This document shows positions 1-11,957 of a DNA stretch of 64,000 nt, piece by piece. The notes beneath the pieces were generated by a model. It had not been told where the DNA came from, did no database searches, and worked only from the letters and a program-made list of their open reading frames with translations. Source of the DNA: Linnemannia schmuckeri (lineage: Eukaryota; Mortierellomycota; Mortierellomycetes; Mortierellales; Mortierellaceae); contig JANATG010000001.1 in NCBI GenBank assembly GCA_029449235.1, positions 3,348,001 to 3,412,000 on the forward strand. The letters are read 5' to 3'. The number at the start of each line of letters is the position of its first letter. Position 1 is the first letter of the stretch. The position numbers and the translations under genes are program-made.

Positions 1-3000
1 AAATTAGCTTGAGGAGGTCGGGTATATAAGGTCGAATGTGAAGTTTGACGACCAGAACAAGGAAGCCCATCTTTTCAAAATAGAAATCCAGATTGTGCAA
101 GGTTCCTGACTGCATGATGTTCAGATACACCGGCATGATCTATGGAATTAAGAAGCAAAAGATGAGTGAGTTGACTGACGGCAGCGTCTCATGATGCGCC
201 AATAGAACATGTAATGTGGAGACAACCTACCTGCGGCAAAAAGGGGACCATCTTAAGCTGGAGAGCCTGAAAGATATTCAGAATCGCCTGGGTCGCGGGT
301 TGGTACTGTTGGCTCAAAGAGGGGTCTTTTAGGATTTTCAAGAGAGCACTAATGACGACAGTCGGATAGTATTCGTCGTTTGCAGGGTCAATTCCAGCCA
401 TGAGTAAAGCAACGTCTGAATTTTCTGCTCTCTCGGCCTGGTCGGGTCTCTGATTTTCGATAGCCATTTGCTATAATAAGGCGCATTTTGGGTTAGCGAC
501 TATTTTCAAAGGATCCGAAGAGTTCAAATGTTTGGGAACATGAACCAATGATGTACCTTGTGTCGGTAAGGATCCAGTGCTCCAAGAATTCCAACCAGCT
601 TCATCGTCTCTTGGCGAATCCTGACCGACTGCTCCGTCTTCAAAATGGACATCAAGATATCCAAAAGGATGGGATACTTCGCGTAAGGGTCAATGACGTA
701 ACCTGTGCTGCTGGCAAAGCGACCCAGGGCTGTCAACGCCGCTGTTCGCTTTGTTGGCGAACTCTGGTCCTGGAGGATCTCGATAAACATAGGCATGAGC
801 TGGTCTGTGTAGGGTAAAAGGGACTCACCGCCGACGCGCGAGATCTCGCCAATCACCTGAAGAATACTAGACACCACTCCTGGACTACTATCCCGAATGC
901 TTGGTAGGAGAACATCAAAGATCTTCTCGATGTAAGGTTTGATCAAGGTCTCCGAAGCGGTGACCAACAACGTCAATAACCGTGCACTCTCCTCTCTGGT
1001 GCGTCCGACCACCGCATATTCGATCTCTGTCAGCAACTGAATCAGGATTTTACGGAGCGTTGGGGTCACATAGGCAGGATTGTAAGCGGAAAGGCGTCCA
1101 ATGATCGTTAGCGACAACTCGCGGACAACAAACGACTCATCGTTGAGAGCGATAAATAGCGACCGGACGTTCTCAGACTTCGCCAGATGCCGGTCAAACC
1201 GATCATCCAGCGATGCCAAGGTCGTCTGTCGTATAGTGGTGTCTGGGTCCGCAATCCCGACGAGTAACAGCTTTTCCAGGACCTCGTCGACGACCTGGAC
1301 TGCATGCGTGCTTGTCTGATAGACAATGGGGTCTCTCGCGAATAACTGACAGCAGGTATGCGCCGCAGCTCGACGAACGCCTGGGTGATCGTTGTCCAGA
1401 TAGGTCACACAAGAATCTCGCACAAACTCGTTCAGCATGTGTCCCGAGAAGTTAAATGATCCCAAGGTCCTGAGAGCCAAAATGATAGTATCGACATCGT
1501 GAGCCTCTGGAAAGTATGTGCTGCCCCGCTTTTGCGCTCCTTTCTTTGGCTGAGGCGCTCCTGGTGCTCGATACAATTTTCCGCTGAGAATAATCGATAT
1601 TAAATTGAGAAGTCGTTCTGCGGACCAGAGGGACGAATAAATCAACGTTTTTAGTTTAGTTCTTGTCTCTTTTGCGCAATCTTATGCGTTGTATTATATC
1701 ACTTAACAGTATGAGAAAAGCATGAGTACCTTGAATCCCTGGAAGTGCATGAGGGATGTATGTCGCAATGTCGGCAAGGGATTTGCTCATGGGCTCGCTA
1801 AGTCCTGCATATAACATCAGGTCCAACAATTCTGGTAGTTGGTATTCCAGGGCTGGACCAACAGCTTCGGCAACCATGCTGATACATCTGAAAATAGGCG
1901 CATCGGTCACTGCTCGGTTTTTGCTATTGGAGTACCGATGCAAATATGAAAAAATATTAGTGTCTATTAATCGTCTTGTTATATGTTATCCAATATCTGG
2001 GTATATGTGATATTACCTCTTTGCTCGCAGACCATCCCTGATACACTGCATGAGCCCATCCAGATATCCTTCAGTGTCCTGCTTGGCAACCAATGCGACC
2101 TTTCCGATTGCAATAAACGCTGTTGATCTGTCGAGTTCGCTGTGATATCTCCGCTCCTTGTCCAGCTGAACTTGATCAAGGAGGTGCAACATGGACTTAT
2201 CCAGATAATAGTCGATAAAGTCTGAGGGGTCGTAAGCAGCGAGCACTGGGATGAGGTTTGTGACCGTTCTTCTGACAAGACCTTCGCGATGGTTCCTAAA
2301 GCGCAAGACAATTTCGCAGGTGCCCTTGAATCGCTCATACATGAACTAGATAAATCAAAAGAGGTATTGTCAGCAAGGGATAACAATCCGTAGAACGCAT
2401 ATGTCAATTAACATACACTTCCTCCGCAGTACCATATTCGCGTGTAAGACAAGTTCCCGGATGATGAGCAGCGATCCGTGAATACTCTCAGCGGTCGCGA
2501 ATCCAAGTCCGATTTGAACTTCATCGATCATCTTCGTATACCAACTCGACTTTTGTGGTGTGTCGCGATCAGCAATGAGAATCAACACTGCACTGAGTGT
2601 ATCGGCTGCTGCATCCCGAATCGTTTGCTAAAATAAGAGTTTCAATTAATTAAAATGTTAGATTTGTCTTTCAATGTATTACACGCTCAGTAACCAATTG
2701 CAGTCGTCCATATCTCACCTTGGGTTCTCGTAGAGTACCCCAGATCTGATTCAGGATGGTGCCCACATATGGGTATACAAAGACGCTCGCATGTCGTGCT
2801 AGCTCAGCAAGAACAAGTACACTGGCATGTCGTCGCGCCTCCTGTCTGTCGCCTAATTGTCAATGAAGTGTATCCGTTAAGCTATGCTCTGTTCCTTATC
2901 CCAGTATCAACAGCATCATGTGTTATCCTACATACTGAATCCCGTATAACATACTTAGCCATTCGATAGCTCTTTTCAGCTCAAATTCGACAAAGTCAGC

Positions 3001-3934
3001 CGTGTAAGCTCCTCCTTGCTGCGCCAGTTTGCCTGTAAAAAACATGCCGCAAGAAGACGCGTGACGAAAGACAATAAAATAATGATTATGGTTATTTGTT
3101 AGCTTCTATCGAAGGGAAGAACCACTCAACAGGTTGAGCACATGCCACTGATGTATCGAGATTCAATTTCGGCAAACGAACCAAGCGCTCTAGACGCGAC
3201 TGTCATAATGGGGGCATCGGATGGAAAGAGTTGACGTAGATAGTTGGCGAATCGGGTTTCTTGTGCAGTATTATCTTCATCCTCGATGCCAATCAAGTTA
3301 TCTATTAGATAAGGTCTCAATGGTCGTGTGAGTTGGTCAATTGAACGTTTTCTCGAGGACAATCAAGGAACATTTTCTAAAAATAAAAAGAGGTCGAGCG
3401 GTATTGCGTGTCGTTCTATGCCTACCGATGACTAGTACTCCACATAGCTTGTCTTCGCTATCAGCGCTCTGCAGGAGGACCTTTATGATGCTGTTGATCT
3501 CGCCATAGAACTTTGTAAGGTCCTGTCCTGACAATTCCTTGGTAGTGAGGGTGACCTGGACAGTTATCAACACGTTTAAAAAAAGGCACAGTTAGTCAGT
3601 GCCAATGATAACTCACTTGCCAACACAAATCCGAGAAACAGACACACTAGTTAACGCCTTCACTTACATATTCCTTCAACGCTTCAGTGGCAAGGTTCCG
3701 GGCCTTTTCGTTCTGTAGGCTAAGTTTCCGGCGTGAATGCAACGGCAGACAAAGAAAAAAGGATTCAAGTCTAAATTAGTTCCGAAATGCAATTGCCCAC
3801 GAAGCTCTTTTTTAAAGTGCCGCGCTGTTGTGCGTTTTGTGTCTTCTTGGACTCTGTTGGCCGCTCCTGTACCTTGCTTTTAAATCGCTGGTCAGGCGTG
3901 TGAGGGTGATGGGCGATGCAGTAGCCATGGCCAT
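1..3934 (-). CDS. TOR: Serine/threonine-protein kinase TOR, N-terminal HEAT-repeat part (gene runs off the window)
   Basis: Encodes the first ~911 residues of TOR, the PIK-family kinase that joins nutrient supply to growth in TORC1/TORC2. My exons (transcription order): 3934-3873, 3719-3668, 3555-3426, 3301-3182, 3032-2955, 2852-2719, 2627-2433, 2345-2017, 1923-1730, 1617-557, 470-231, 139-<1. All junctions keep phase. The reading matches the mTOR order: an NEKARNLATEALKEY start region, RFANYLRQLFPSDAP, REGLVRRTVTNLIPVLAAYD, DTIILALRTLGSFNFSGH and LGALDPYRHK, all HEAT-repeat segments that in the family bind Raptor or Rictor. FAT, FRB and kinase domains must lie beyond position 1. The start is ATG 3932-3934; a further upstream ATG at 3938-3940 is closed at once by TAA. 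Some donors are weak (GTTCGT after exon 4, GTACTG after exon 7) and were chosen because protein continuity requires them. Confidence 0.9.
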
Positions 3935-5674
3935 TTACATGAGGCTGGATGTCAGCCTTGTTGACAAGAATGGTCCTTGTCGGTAGTGAGGTGATGAAAG
4001 AAAGGAAGCGGCCTCGTTGAATGCAGTCTAAGAAGGAGGGTGCCTTTTAGGTGTGTGAGTGCAATCGCGAGAGGGTGTTGTTACGTTGACGAATAGGGAG
4101 GGAGATGAAGGATCGTGCCAAAAGGACGTTGTGGGAAATAAAAAAAGTTCGTTAGAGGATCACCAGAAGGAGGGGGAGGAGGCTGGCGATGTTGAGGTCA
4201 TAGAGTGGCGGACGCAGGAAACTGATTCTAAAGGAGAGAGAAGAGGAGACAAAAGAGTAGGCAACATGGGTCACTCAAGGGGAAGACCATGCAAGAGGTC
4301 ACGTGTGACAAGCACCCTTTTTATGTTTGACACAGTCTGACACATAGAGAGCGAGAGAGAAAAAGAAAGGGACGCGTCAGATGTGATGTCAAGGCTTGCC
4401 TGTAACCATATCCTCTCTACTCTGTAAGGATCCAGTGGGTGTGTATACGTTTTGAACCATTCTTGTCGTCTCGAAACAAATATCTCTTTCGTTTTTCGTT
4501 GGGGATAATCGTTGTTTTGAATACATCTCATCTTTGCCCACTCGTCGCGTCAGGAACAGCAAGAACAGCAATTTTTTCGTTTCCATCTCCCCTCCTTTGC
4601 AACAGTCGGCACCCAATGAAAGGAGAGCTTGCACAGCGCAAGAGGAGGGAGGAGGGACACTCTCCTCCTGTCTCCTTTTACCATCCCTTTTACACCCTCT
4701 GAATACAGAGAGACAAAAGATGGTAAAGTGCATGCCTCTAACCAACAATTGCAAGAAATGATAATTGCTGTGAACCATCCTAATGACCTGAGGACGTGTA
4801 AAAAGAAAATGGCAATGCATTTCCCGCTGCTAGAAAAATGTTCCGGATGATGAGTCGTTTGTGGAGAAGATTGGATGTCCTTTGATCAGCTGGTGTCATC
4901 TGAACTTTATGGCACTCTGTGTCCTTGTTGTAGAGAGTATATACATAGGCCAAGGTGTTGTAGCTGCATGAAAGTTGAAACTCGTTTATCTCCTCACTGA
5001 TGTTTCTAGCTTTGCCGACAACCCTAATTGATCGCATTCAATGCTGACTGATTGATCCTGGGTTGTCCTCTAGTTCTTCTGAAGTCGTTCGGCCTTTTAT
5101 AATTTAGACCAAGGCCAAGCTGTCCGTAAGGAGAATGGTCAGAAAAAAAAAAAAAAAAAAAAAAAAGGGACGAATGTCGACGAACAACCACGCTTCCGCT
5201 CGATTAAACCACCGCCATGGGCATAATTAAACTCAGCCAGGAAGGAATAGGAAAGGTAGGAATACGGGGAGCAGAGTATCCATTGTTTTTTATGTGTCCG
5301 TGAATATGAAATGCTATTCTCTTATTGCTGTCCCCTTTCCACTTTGACTTGAACCAATCAATCGCCACTCGCCCTTACCCATTTTTCTGGGCCAAAGTCC
5401 TTAGGATATAAAAGAGTCCGGGAATCCGCCTTTTTTTTATTCCTTTTTCTGTTTTCTGTTTTCTGTTTTTTGTTCATTTATTCGTCGCTGCTCCTTCTTT
5501 TGACAAACACCTCTCATACCTTCTCTCGCTTGCCTGCCTCCCTCTCTTTTCAATTAATACCCTACTCCTTCTCCTTCTCCCCTTCCAACAGCGTATCCAC
5601 AACTCCTTTATTATCATTTCCCTTCCCTCCAAACAACGCGCCTTCATTCCACAATTTGTCAAAGCACTATACAC
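3935..5674. other. Intergenic: shared promoter region between TOR and the acetate transporter
   Basis: The two flanking genes are divergent. The stretch has no ORF with coding character. It holds a 24-base A run (5143-5166) and, near its right end, a CT-rich leader before the transporter ATG. I see no RNA gene. Confidence 0.6.
5407..5414 (+). promoter_or_regulatory. TATA box of the acetate transporter gene
   Basis: TATAAAAG lies 261 bases upstream of the ATG at 5675 and is followed by a CT-rich stretch typical of fungal leaders. Match to consensus is perfect; the transcription start was not determined. Confidence 0.6.
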
Positions 5675-7587
5675 ATGTCTGGCTCAAAAGATATCTTTGA
5701 TCTCGAGAAGCAATCCCACCAGCTTGTCGATCATCCCATCCACCTCCACCAACAACAACAACCACAACAGTCGCAGCAGCAGCAATTACCCCTCCATGCC
5801 CATCTCGAGCCGGAGGATGTCCGTGTCTCTCCTTTTCAAATGGACGTCAACATGAACCCCTCCCTCAACGCCGTCCTCCAGCCCACCACCCCTCCACCCA
5901 ACCCTGGACCATTCGGTCTCTGTGCCTTTGCCCTGACTGCCTTCTGCATGGGTCTATACAACCTCCGTGCCGGTGTCAACGCCGCCGCTCCAGGCAACTT
6001 TATCACAGGCACCGCCATGTTCTATGGGGGTCTCGGTCAGGTAAAATACACTTCAAACAGCCTTTCTCCCTTTGACTTCAAGTACCCCCCAAATCTTGAC
6101 TTGACAAAGGGGACAAAGCAAACTTTCCACTGGTTTGATGAGATAGGATGATCAATGCATACATATCCCTGTCTCTTTTGCTTCTGAACGGACCAGCCAG
6201 TCAGCTGGCATCTCTTCACCCCTATCCTTTCCTTCACCACCCAGTCTTCACCAACCACACCGTCCATTACCCCCCGGCAGACAGTCTGCCTTTTCATTTC
6301 CCTTTTTTGACCATGTTTTCCTCGCCTTGACCTCGCCATTCGTTGGTTTTCCCCTTGACTCCTCCTCCCCAACAAAGAAACAATGAGCACGAAAAATTAG
6401 AGTCGAGAAATGGACCACCCGCTTGCATCATCAGAAACAACAAAAAACAACGAACAACGGACCATTGGCCAGTTTTATCCATCCATCCATCCGGGCCATC
6501 TTATGAGAGCACCACTTTTTTTCTTTTTATTTGTTTGGCTTGCTTGATTATGTATTACGATGTCCGCTCGCACAAGCGCAAATAGCCATGACAAAAAACA
6601 AGAAGAAAAAACAAACAAAGTTCCCCGCATTGTATTTGGTTGGGGCCTTCTTTTGTCCTATATCCCCAGTGGCAGAGAGTTCATTTCTTTCCCTCTTCTT
6701 CCGATGGTCCCTTTTATACTTCTAAGCCAATACGCCCACCCCATTCGTCCATCCACTGAGACCGACACACATGCCACCACTCCCAGATAACACACAAAGA
6801 GACACTTATTCTTGCCCTGTCTCTAATTGCTCAGCACACTTAGCTTGCAAACTAGCCCATTTTTTCCTTCTGCATTCCCCCGCCTTTTTTCATTTCCACC
6901 CCTTCCATATGCTGACATCGTCCTTACGCGATCGGTTTCAAACCACATTTACCCCATCTTCATTGGTCGGCCCTACTGACGCGCCTTTTTTTTCCCTCTT
7001 GTTTCGCGTTCTCCTCTCTGAATTGCCATTAGGTCATTGCTGGTCTGCTTGAATACCGCAACGGAAACACCTTTGGTGGCACCACCTTCTGCTCCTATGG
7101 TACGTCATCTGACTCGATTCTTCATCCACTTCATTGCTATTGTTCCTGGTCGACCCAGACATACTAAACGCGTTCCCCGCATTTTTTTCCTTATGAATCA
7201 CCATTAGGTCTCTACTGGATCTCGTACGCCACTTTGCTCATCCCCTCATTCGGTGTCGCCGCTGCCTATGCAGACTTTCCCGAGGACTACAACACTGCCG
7301 TCGGAACCTACCTTCTCGGCTGGACCATCTTCACCTTCTTGATGTGGACCCTCACCTGGAAGTCCAACCTGGCCTCGACAGCCCTATTCTTCTGCCTTGG
7401 CATGACCTATCTCTTTAGCACTATTTCTAGCTTGGCCCATCTCGAGCCCGGCAACGTTGTACAGAAGTTCGGCGGTGGAATGGGTATGGTCACCTCGAGC
7501 ATTGCCTGGTACTGCGCCATGGCTGATCTCAGCAACAACCAAAACTCTTACTACACCCTACCTTTGGGTCAATTGGGTCGTCGCTAA
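5675..7587 (+). CDS. Acetate/succinate transporter of the AceTr (Gpr1/Fun34/YaaH, Ato) family
   Basis: A 270-residue plasma-membrane transporter for acetate and related short acids. Exons: 5675-6040, 7033-7099, 7208-7587. The N-terminal ~55 residues are hydrophilic with Gln/His runs. Next comes NPGPFGLCAFALTAF (family signature NPAPLGL, here with G and F changes), then six hydrophobic helices including FYGGLGQ, GLLEYRNGNTFGGTTFCSYG and LYWISYATLLIPSFGV. Length and layout fit yeast Ato1-3 and Yarrowia Gpr1. Intron 1 is unusually long (992 bases, 6041-7032) against ~50-500 for most introns here; intron 2 is 108. A canonical AATAAA follows at 7817. Substrate choice cannot be read from sequence. 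Confidence 0.93.
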
Positions 7588-8319
7588 ATCGAGCTTCCAC
7601 CCCCCTTTCAATGGCGTGTGTTCACATATAGTTTCCCCCTTGAGTCCTCCTTTGATCTAGCACTGAAAACCACAGCCCCATCCCTGTTTCATGTATGGTT
7701 TTTTTTGTATCCCTCTTTTTTTTCTTAATTTCCTCCAGCCCACTCCAGCATAGCGTCTTCCTCTCCTTGTATACCAATTACCGCATTTTTTTTTCTTCTG
7801 TTTGCTTGTAACTTCTAATAAAAACTTTACTACCCTCAAACCCCACTGATCAGAAACTCCTTTTTCTGGAAACATTGGCCATACTCGTGCACCGACCATT
7901 GGGCGGTGCATAATTTTATGACAATCTTCGGCTGTGCTCAATTGTTACCCATGGACGAGGAGGCTATTAATCTTTTCAGATAAACAGCAATCAAGCCCAC
8001 TATATTGAATTGTCTATCAGGATGTCTACACTTTACTTTTACCAACATGCATCACCAAGTGCTCAACTCCCGGTATCGTCAGCTTCGACATCTCCACGTC
8101 CATTAACCTTGTCTTTTTTTTTTGCTTAAAAGGGCAAGCAATTCCAACCAAACAAAATGAAACAATAATCAGCCTCAACTCATCAACATTGTACATCTAC
8201 CCACAGCGTACACTTCATTCATCACAACTCAACAAGCGCTTCACACCATCACCAACATTAAGGAAGCACACCACTAAACCTAAGCCTCACTTCAGACCAC
8301 AACACTAACAGCATACAAC
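7588..8319. other. 3' region of the transporter gene and upstream region of the first array gene
   Basis: Contains the transporter 3' UTR with an AATAAA polyadenylation signal at 7817-7822. A TTAAAAGG-like promoter element lies near 8126 and a CA-rich leader precedes ATG 8320. Nothing coding is supported. Confidence 0.5.
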
Positions 8320-8565
8320 ATGTCGGAAAGTGTCATAGGATTCGCTATCGCCTTGAGCGTCTTGTTTGTCCTCCTTTTCCTCTACGCCGTCTTCCAATGC
8401 GCATCCTGCAATAGCAACTGGAAATATAGCCGTCTTGTCCGTCCAGGAACTCCAAGGCCAAGTCCAGTTCTGTCCAGTCGTTACAAAAAGACTTGCCAAA
8501 CCGCAGCTCCGCCTACTCTCTTGCCCAAACCACAGAGAGCCTGCCTTGGAACAATCTATCCGTGA
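8320..8565 (+). CDS. Small single-pass membrane protein, possible first member of family 1 (tail not conserved)
   Basis: 81 codons from ATG to TGA. Residues ~5-27 form one strong hydrophobic helix (IGFAIALSVLFVLLFLYAVF), followed at once by Cys residues (QCASCNSN) and a Pro/Arg-rich tail. This resembles the TM-plus-CHCNSK start of the gene at 11538 and the TM-plus-KCCYD start at 14863, and it heads the same-strand array. It lacks the C-terminal SSHPRP motif. The same frame stays open after TGA 8563 and TGA 8569 into Pro/Thr-rich sequence to ~9141, so the tail may be truncated or decayed. Function unknown. Assignment to the family rests on position and topology, not on the signature motifs. 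Confidence 0.45.
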   Translation: MSESVIGFAIALSVLFVLLFLYAVFQCASCNSNWKYSRLVRPGTPRPSPVLSSRYKKTCQTAAPPTLLPKPQRACLGTIYP

Positions 8566-9541
8566 TCTTGAACATCCACCAAGGGAGGGAAGAAGATCAC
8601 TCGCCCATTTTTGCCATCACCAACCTACCAACGCGCCTCTCCGCCACCACCAACCGAGATGACCACAGCACCAGGTCCTAATATTCACTTCTTTGTTCGC
8701 AACCATTACCATAATAACCCTTACTCCTCTGACAGCGCAAGGCTTCAGCACACCCTGCCGTTAGCTCTACAAGAGCGACTACAGAACGACTTACTTATGG
8801 ACACATCGCGGCTACATACTAGAATAAAAAAACAAAAACACATGTTGCACAACAGCCTAACACAACCTTATTTCAACTCATCCTTCTTTGTTACCACTTA
8901 CAAGGTGGCATGTCCATGTGGCCTAGGATCAGGCCACCTCCCTTCGACATCTCGCAACAACGCCCTTGCCTTTTGCCGGTCAACTGTGACTGCCATGACC
9001 TCCCTTCTCACCCTTCCTTTTCTTTCTGGGCATCACTACAAGCCCAGGGACACGCACTGGCGCAATGGTAACATTATACTTGAGCTCATAAAAGTGCGGG
9101 CAATGAGTTTTTTTTATTTTGGGTTGCGATCTCATCGATAAGAGACGTTTTCGCCGGGCGAACACAAACAGCCATCCAAGGTATCCTGTTTTTCCAGTCC
9201 ACTTGTCTCCACACCCCAAAGTCGAAAACCAGGGTCATCTGCACCTTGTATTTGCCAATGTTTAGAGTGCTCAGAATGCTTTTAAAAGGCTACCCTTTTT
9301 TTTTTTTTTTTTTTTTTTTTTTGTCTCTTTCACACACTTTTCCCAACGACAAGCAACTTACTCTTCCAACACCGATTCTTGGTTCACTCTCTCCCTCTGT
9401 CTTCCTCTCTTGCTCTCCTCCATCTCTCTTTCCTCTCCCTCTCACTTCTCTCGCGCTATCTCCTCCTCCTCTCTCTCACACACACTTCTTCTATCTCCCT
9501 CCTTCTCCTGTCTCTTTCACACATACACCTCTACCACAAAA
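8566..9541. other. Intergenic with possible decayed tail and promoter of the 9542 gene
   Basis: The first ~570 bases may be a decayed extension of the preceding gene. A TTTAAAAGG promoter-like element lies at 9281-9289, then a 27-base T run (9296-9322) and a strongly CT-rich leader up to ATG 9542. Confidence 0.4.
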
Positions 9542-9907
9542 ATGGCCTTCGACGCTGTCAAAATAGGTCAAATCCTTATTATAGTTGTAGCCCTCCTGGT
9601 AATCTTTGGATTCCTCTTTTGGTGGCTTCCTCGGTCATTCCGCAAAGATGCCGTTGCTAAACGACCAGTCAGCGAGGATCCAAATGTCATCCCATCCTAC
9701 GTCGCCAATGTCGATATCGAACTACAGGTCCCACCTGCGGTGGTCATCAGTATGCCTGTTCCTCCAATGGAAGACGAGCCCTTGCCACCGGCCTATCCTG
9801 CAAATGGTCTACAAGATGCTTCACCACCGGTTCCTGGTTACGATGCCGTGCCTATACCAGCTTCTGTCGCTGCAGCCGAAAGAATCGCAACACCCGAGCG
9901 CACCTAG
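9542..9907 (+). CDS. Family-1 single-pass membrane protein (121 aa), motif 1 only
   Basis: Starts MAFDAVKIGQ; residues ~9-29 are a transmembrane helix (ILIIVVALLVIFGFLFWWL), followed by basic RSFRK, which by the positive-inside rule puts the C-terminus in the cytosol. The tail is Pro-rich and carries VDIELQVPPAVVISM, the counterpart of GIQLQVAPPVVVDM in the 11538 gene. Motif 2 (EIQFSSHP) is missing; the tail ends in ATPERT, comparable to the MTRT and ETRT ends of its neighbours. A single exon, TAG stop. I do not recognise the family. Nothing suggests an enzyme; the layout fits a small membrane-anchored adaptor or cell-surface protein. Confidence 0.7.
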   Translation: MAFDAVKIGQILIIVVALLVIFGFLFWWLPRSFRKDAVAKRPVSEDPNVIPSYVANVDIELQVPPAVVISMPVPPMEDEPLPPAYPANGLQDASPPVPGYDAVPIPASVAAAERIATPERT

Positions 9908-10612
9908 CTATCGTCTACGCTTTATACCTCATACAGTTTTGGCTCAAATATGCATGTGCAATGTGATTTTTTTTATTTGTTATAGGGAAACGAAAGAGAG
10001 AAAAAAGAAGAAATGTTGTTTTTATGTGCTAGCCTACATGGATCAAACAGCACCATCAGACACTTTTTCAGAGACAGGCATTCAATTGAGCAGTAGTCGA
10101 TTGTGGTTATCGTATCAAATGGCGGCTATATAATGAATGGTCCAAAGGAACCTGGGTGATATACGGATGCTTGAATCGAGTCTCGATTTCAGGTGTATGC
10201 CTACCTGATCCACTACATGAAATAATGCTGCAAAAGCAGCAGCAACTGAGAGTACGAGATGCATGGAAGCCCTTAAAGGACAACAGTTCAGGTCGTTTTT
10301 ATGTGTCTGTGTGACTGAATGCTACTTTTGATTAGAGTTGAGGCGCGGGGGCAAAAAGGAGGATGGCAAGTAGCTTTACGCCCTTTTTTTGATCTTAACC
10401 TCACAAAAGCAAGGAACCCTTGGAAAGTTCCACTTTATGCAGGTGGAGTGTAGTATTTTCCTTCTTTCAACTAATGAACATTTGATAGAGCATCAACGAA
10501 AGAAGGAACTCCTGTTCCTCTTTCTTCCCCCCTCCCCCTCCCTATCCTTTCTTTCATTACCTCGCTTCCCACATGGCACATCTACTTTCCTCGCTTCGGC
10601 TTAAAAAGAAAA
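9908..10612. other. Intergenic
   Basis: Holds the 3' region of the 9542 gene and a CT-rich stretch before the relic at 10613. No coding frame or RNA gene is supported. Confidence 0.4.
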
Positions 10613-11091
10613 ATGTCAGGAGACTCCAACATCATCACCATCATGTGGCGGTGACTCTGGGGCTATTCTGGCTCTGCCACCTTTCTGACTCAAAGCCTGA
10701 CGAAAAGTCCTCAAACGGGTAAAACTTCGAATAGTCAACAACACCATACTTAATTACCAATACCACCGCCAAGGATCTCTCCTTTCCCGCGAATTCATTG
10801 CGGAATGACTGCACCTACAAACACCACCTTTAGGAAACCGATGCCACTGATACCCCTGCCGGAGTTTCTTAAGTTGGCACCTTCAATGCTGACAGTCTGG
10901 AAGGTCAATTCCAGATCGCCATCGATGTCTCGTCGCTTTTGTCGTCTTCACCTGCCATACCCTCGTCTGATGTCACATTAATCATTTTAAATCAGGGCTC
11001 CGAAGTGCAGGAGATGTAGCTGTCAAGTCATCATGAGCTCGCCGTTGTTTTAACCATTCCTACTACTGCGTTGAGCGATTTGAGGTCATAG
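10613..11091 (+). pseudogene. Decayed family-1 gene with frameshift and five TAA/TAG interruptions
   Basis: ATG 10613 opens MSGDSNIITIM, then a one-base shift near 10641 leads into VAVTLGLFWLCHLSDSK, matching the TM end LLCHCNSK of the 11538 gene. The same frame then runs to 11091 through TAA 10720, TAG 10732, TAG 10831, TAA 10870 and TAG 11017. The last stop sits exactly at the Gln codon of motif 2: GAG ATG TAG CTG TCA AGT CAT aligns with GAG ATC CAG TTC TCG AGT CAT in the intact copy at 11538. This shows it is a sister gene and that at least one stop is a CAG-to-TAG change. Between the stops, coding character is good (for example TFNADSLEGQFQIAIDV). Not translated as a full protein unless stops are read through. 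Confidence 0.7.
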
Positions 11092-11537
11092 CATAGCTCC
11101 TCCCCTTTTTATGATCTTCAAAATATATACTTATTTTCGTGTTGAGTTCACCAATGGGCGAGTAAGAGTGTTACATTCCACAGTGATAGCACTATTATCA
11201 AGAATTAGCTACCAAGACGTTTGTTATTGCCGAGCTATTCTGTCGGTTTCGTTCCTGCATGAACACTCTTCATTCTTTTGTTCAATGTCGCTGTGACCCA
11301 TGTTCAGGATCAAAGTCGAAAAACACGGGTAAAAATTCCACTTGGGCTGTTGCATTTTTCTAGCCTCTAAAGCATATAAACCAAAAGGAAAACTACCCTC
11401 TTCCCTTCATTCCACAACAGCAGCATCAACTTGTAACATCTCTCATTCTCACTCTCATCCGCACTCGCCATTCACTCACCCCTCCCAGTCACTCTCTCTT
11501 CACACTTCGTTTTCATACAAGCAAAGCAACGCAGAAT
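11092..11537. promoter_or_regulatory. Upstream region of the 11538 gene with TATA box
   Basis: TATAAA at 11375-11380 lies 158 bases before ATG 11538. It is followed by a CT/CA-rich leader with repeated TCTCATTC and TCACTC words. Confidence 0.55.
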
Positions 11538-11957
11538 ATGGAATTCTGGGCCCTCGCTCTCATTATCTTTTTAATCGTAACGATGCTGCTATGCCACTGC
11601 AATTCTAAAGATCCTCATACAAACCGCGAACAGCAACCCAACAGCGTCAGCAAGCCGACTCAAACAGTCATCTACACCCTCGCACCACTTCCCAACAACT
11701 ACAACAACAATCCTCTGTACTGCCCTCCACCCGCTGCTACTAACATCGCCAACGGAACAATATATACCAACACCATGGGTATCCAACTACAAGTTGCGCC
11801 ACCAGTCGTCGTCGACATGTCTCCCGATACTCTCCTACCTGTGTATACACCGCATCCATCAGTCCAGGAGATCCAGTTCTCGAGTCATCCTCGGCCTACC
11901 TTTGTGACCACCACTGCCGAAGATCCCGAACCAGTCGAGCCTATGACGAGAACATAA
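11538..11957 (+). CDS. Family-1 single-pass membrane protein (139 aa), both motifs intact
   Basis: The clearest intact short member. Residues ~3-19 are the helix (FWALALIIFLIVTMLL), followed by CHCNSK, a possible palmitoylation or metal site. A ~70-residue Asn/Pro/Thr spacer follows. Motif 1 is MGIQLQVAPPVVVDM (~residues 81-95) and motif 2 is VQEIQFSSHPRPTFVTT (~111-127). The tail is acidic and ends TRT. Single exon, TATA box upstream, TAA stop. The very short N-terminus before the helix argues for a signal-anchor rather than a cleaved signal peptide. Function unknown; strong retention of the two motifs across paralogs suggests a binding surface on the cytosolic side. Confidence 0.8.
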   Translation: MEFWALALIIFLIVTMLLCHCNSKDPHTNREQQPNSVSKPTQTVIYTLAPLPNNYNNNPLYCPPPAATNIANGTIYTNTMGIQLQVAPPVVVDMSPDTLLPVYTPHPSVQEIQFSSHPRPTFVTTTAEDPEPVEPMTRT

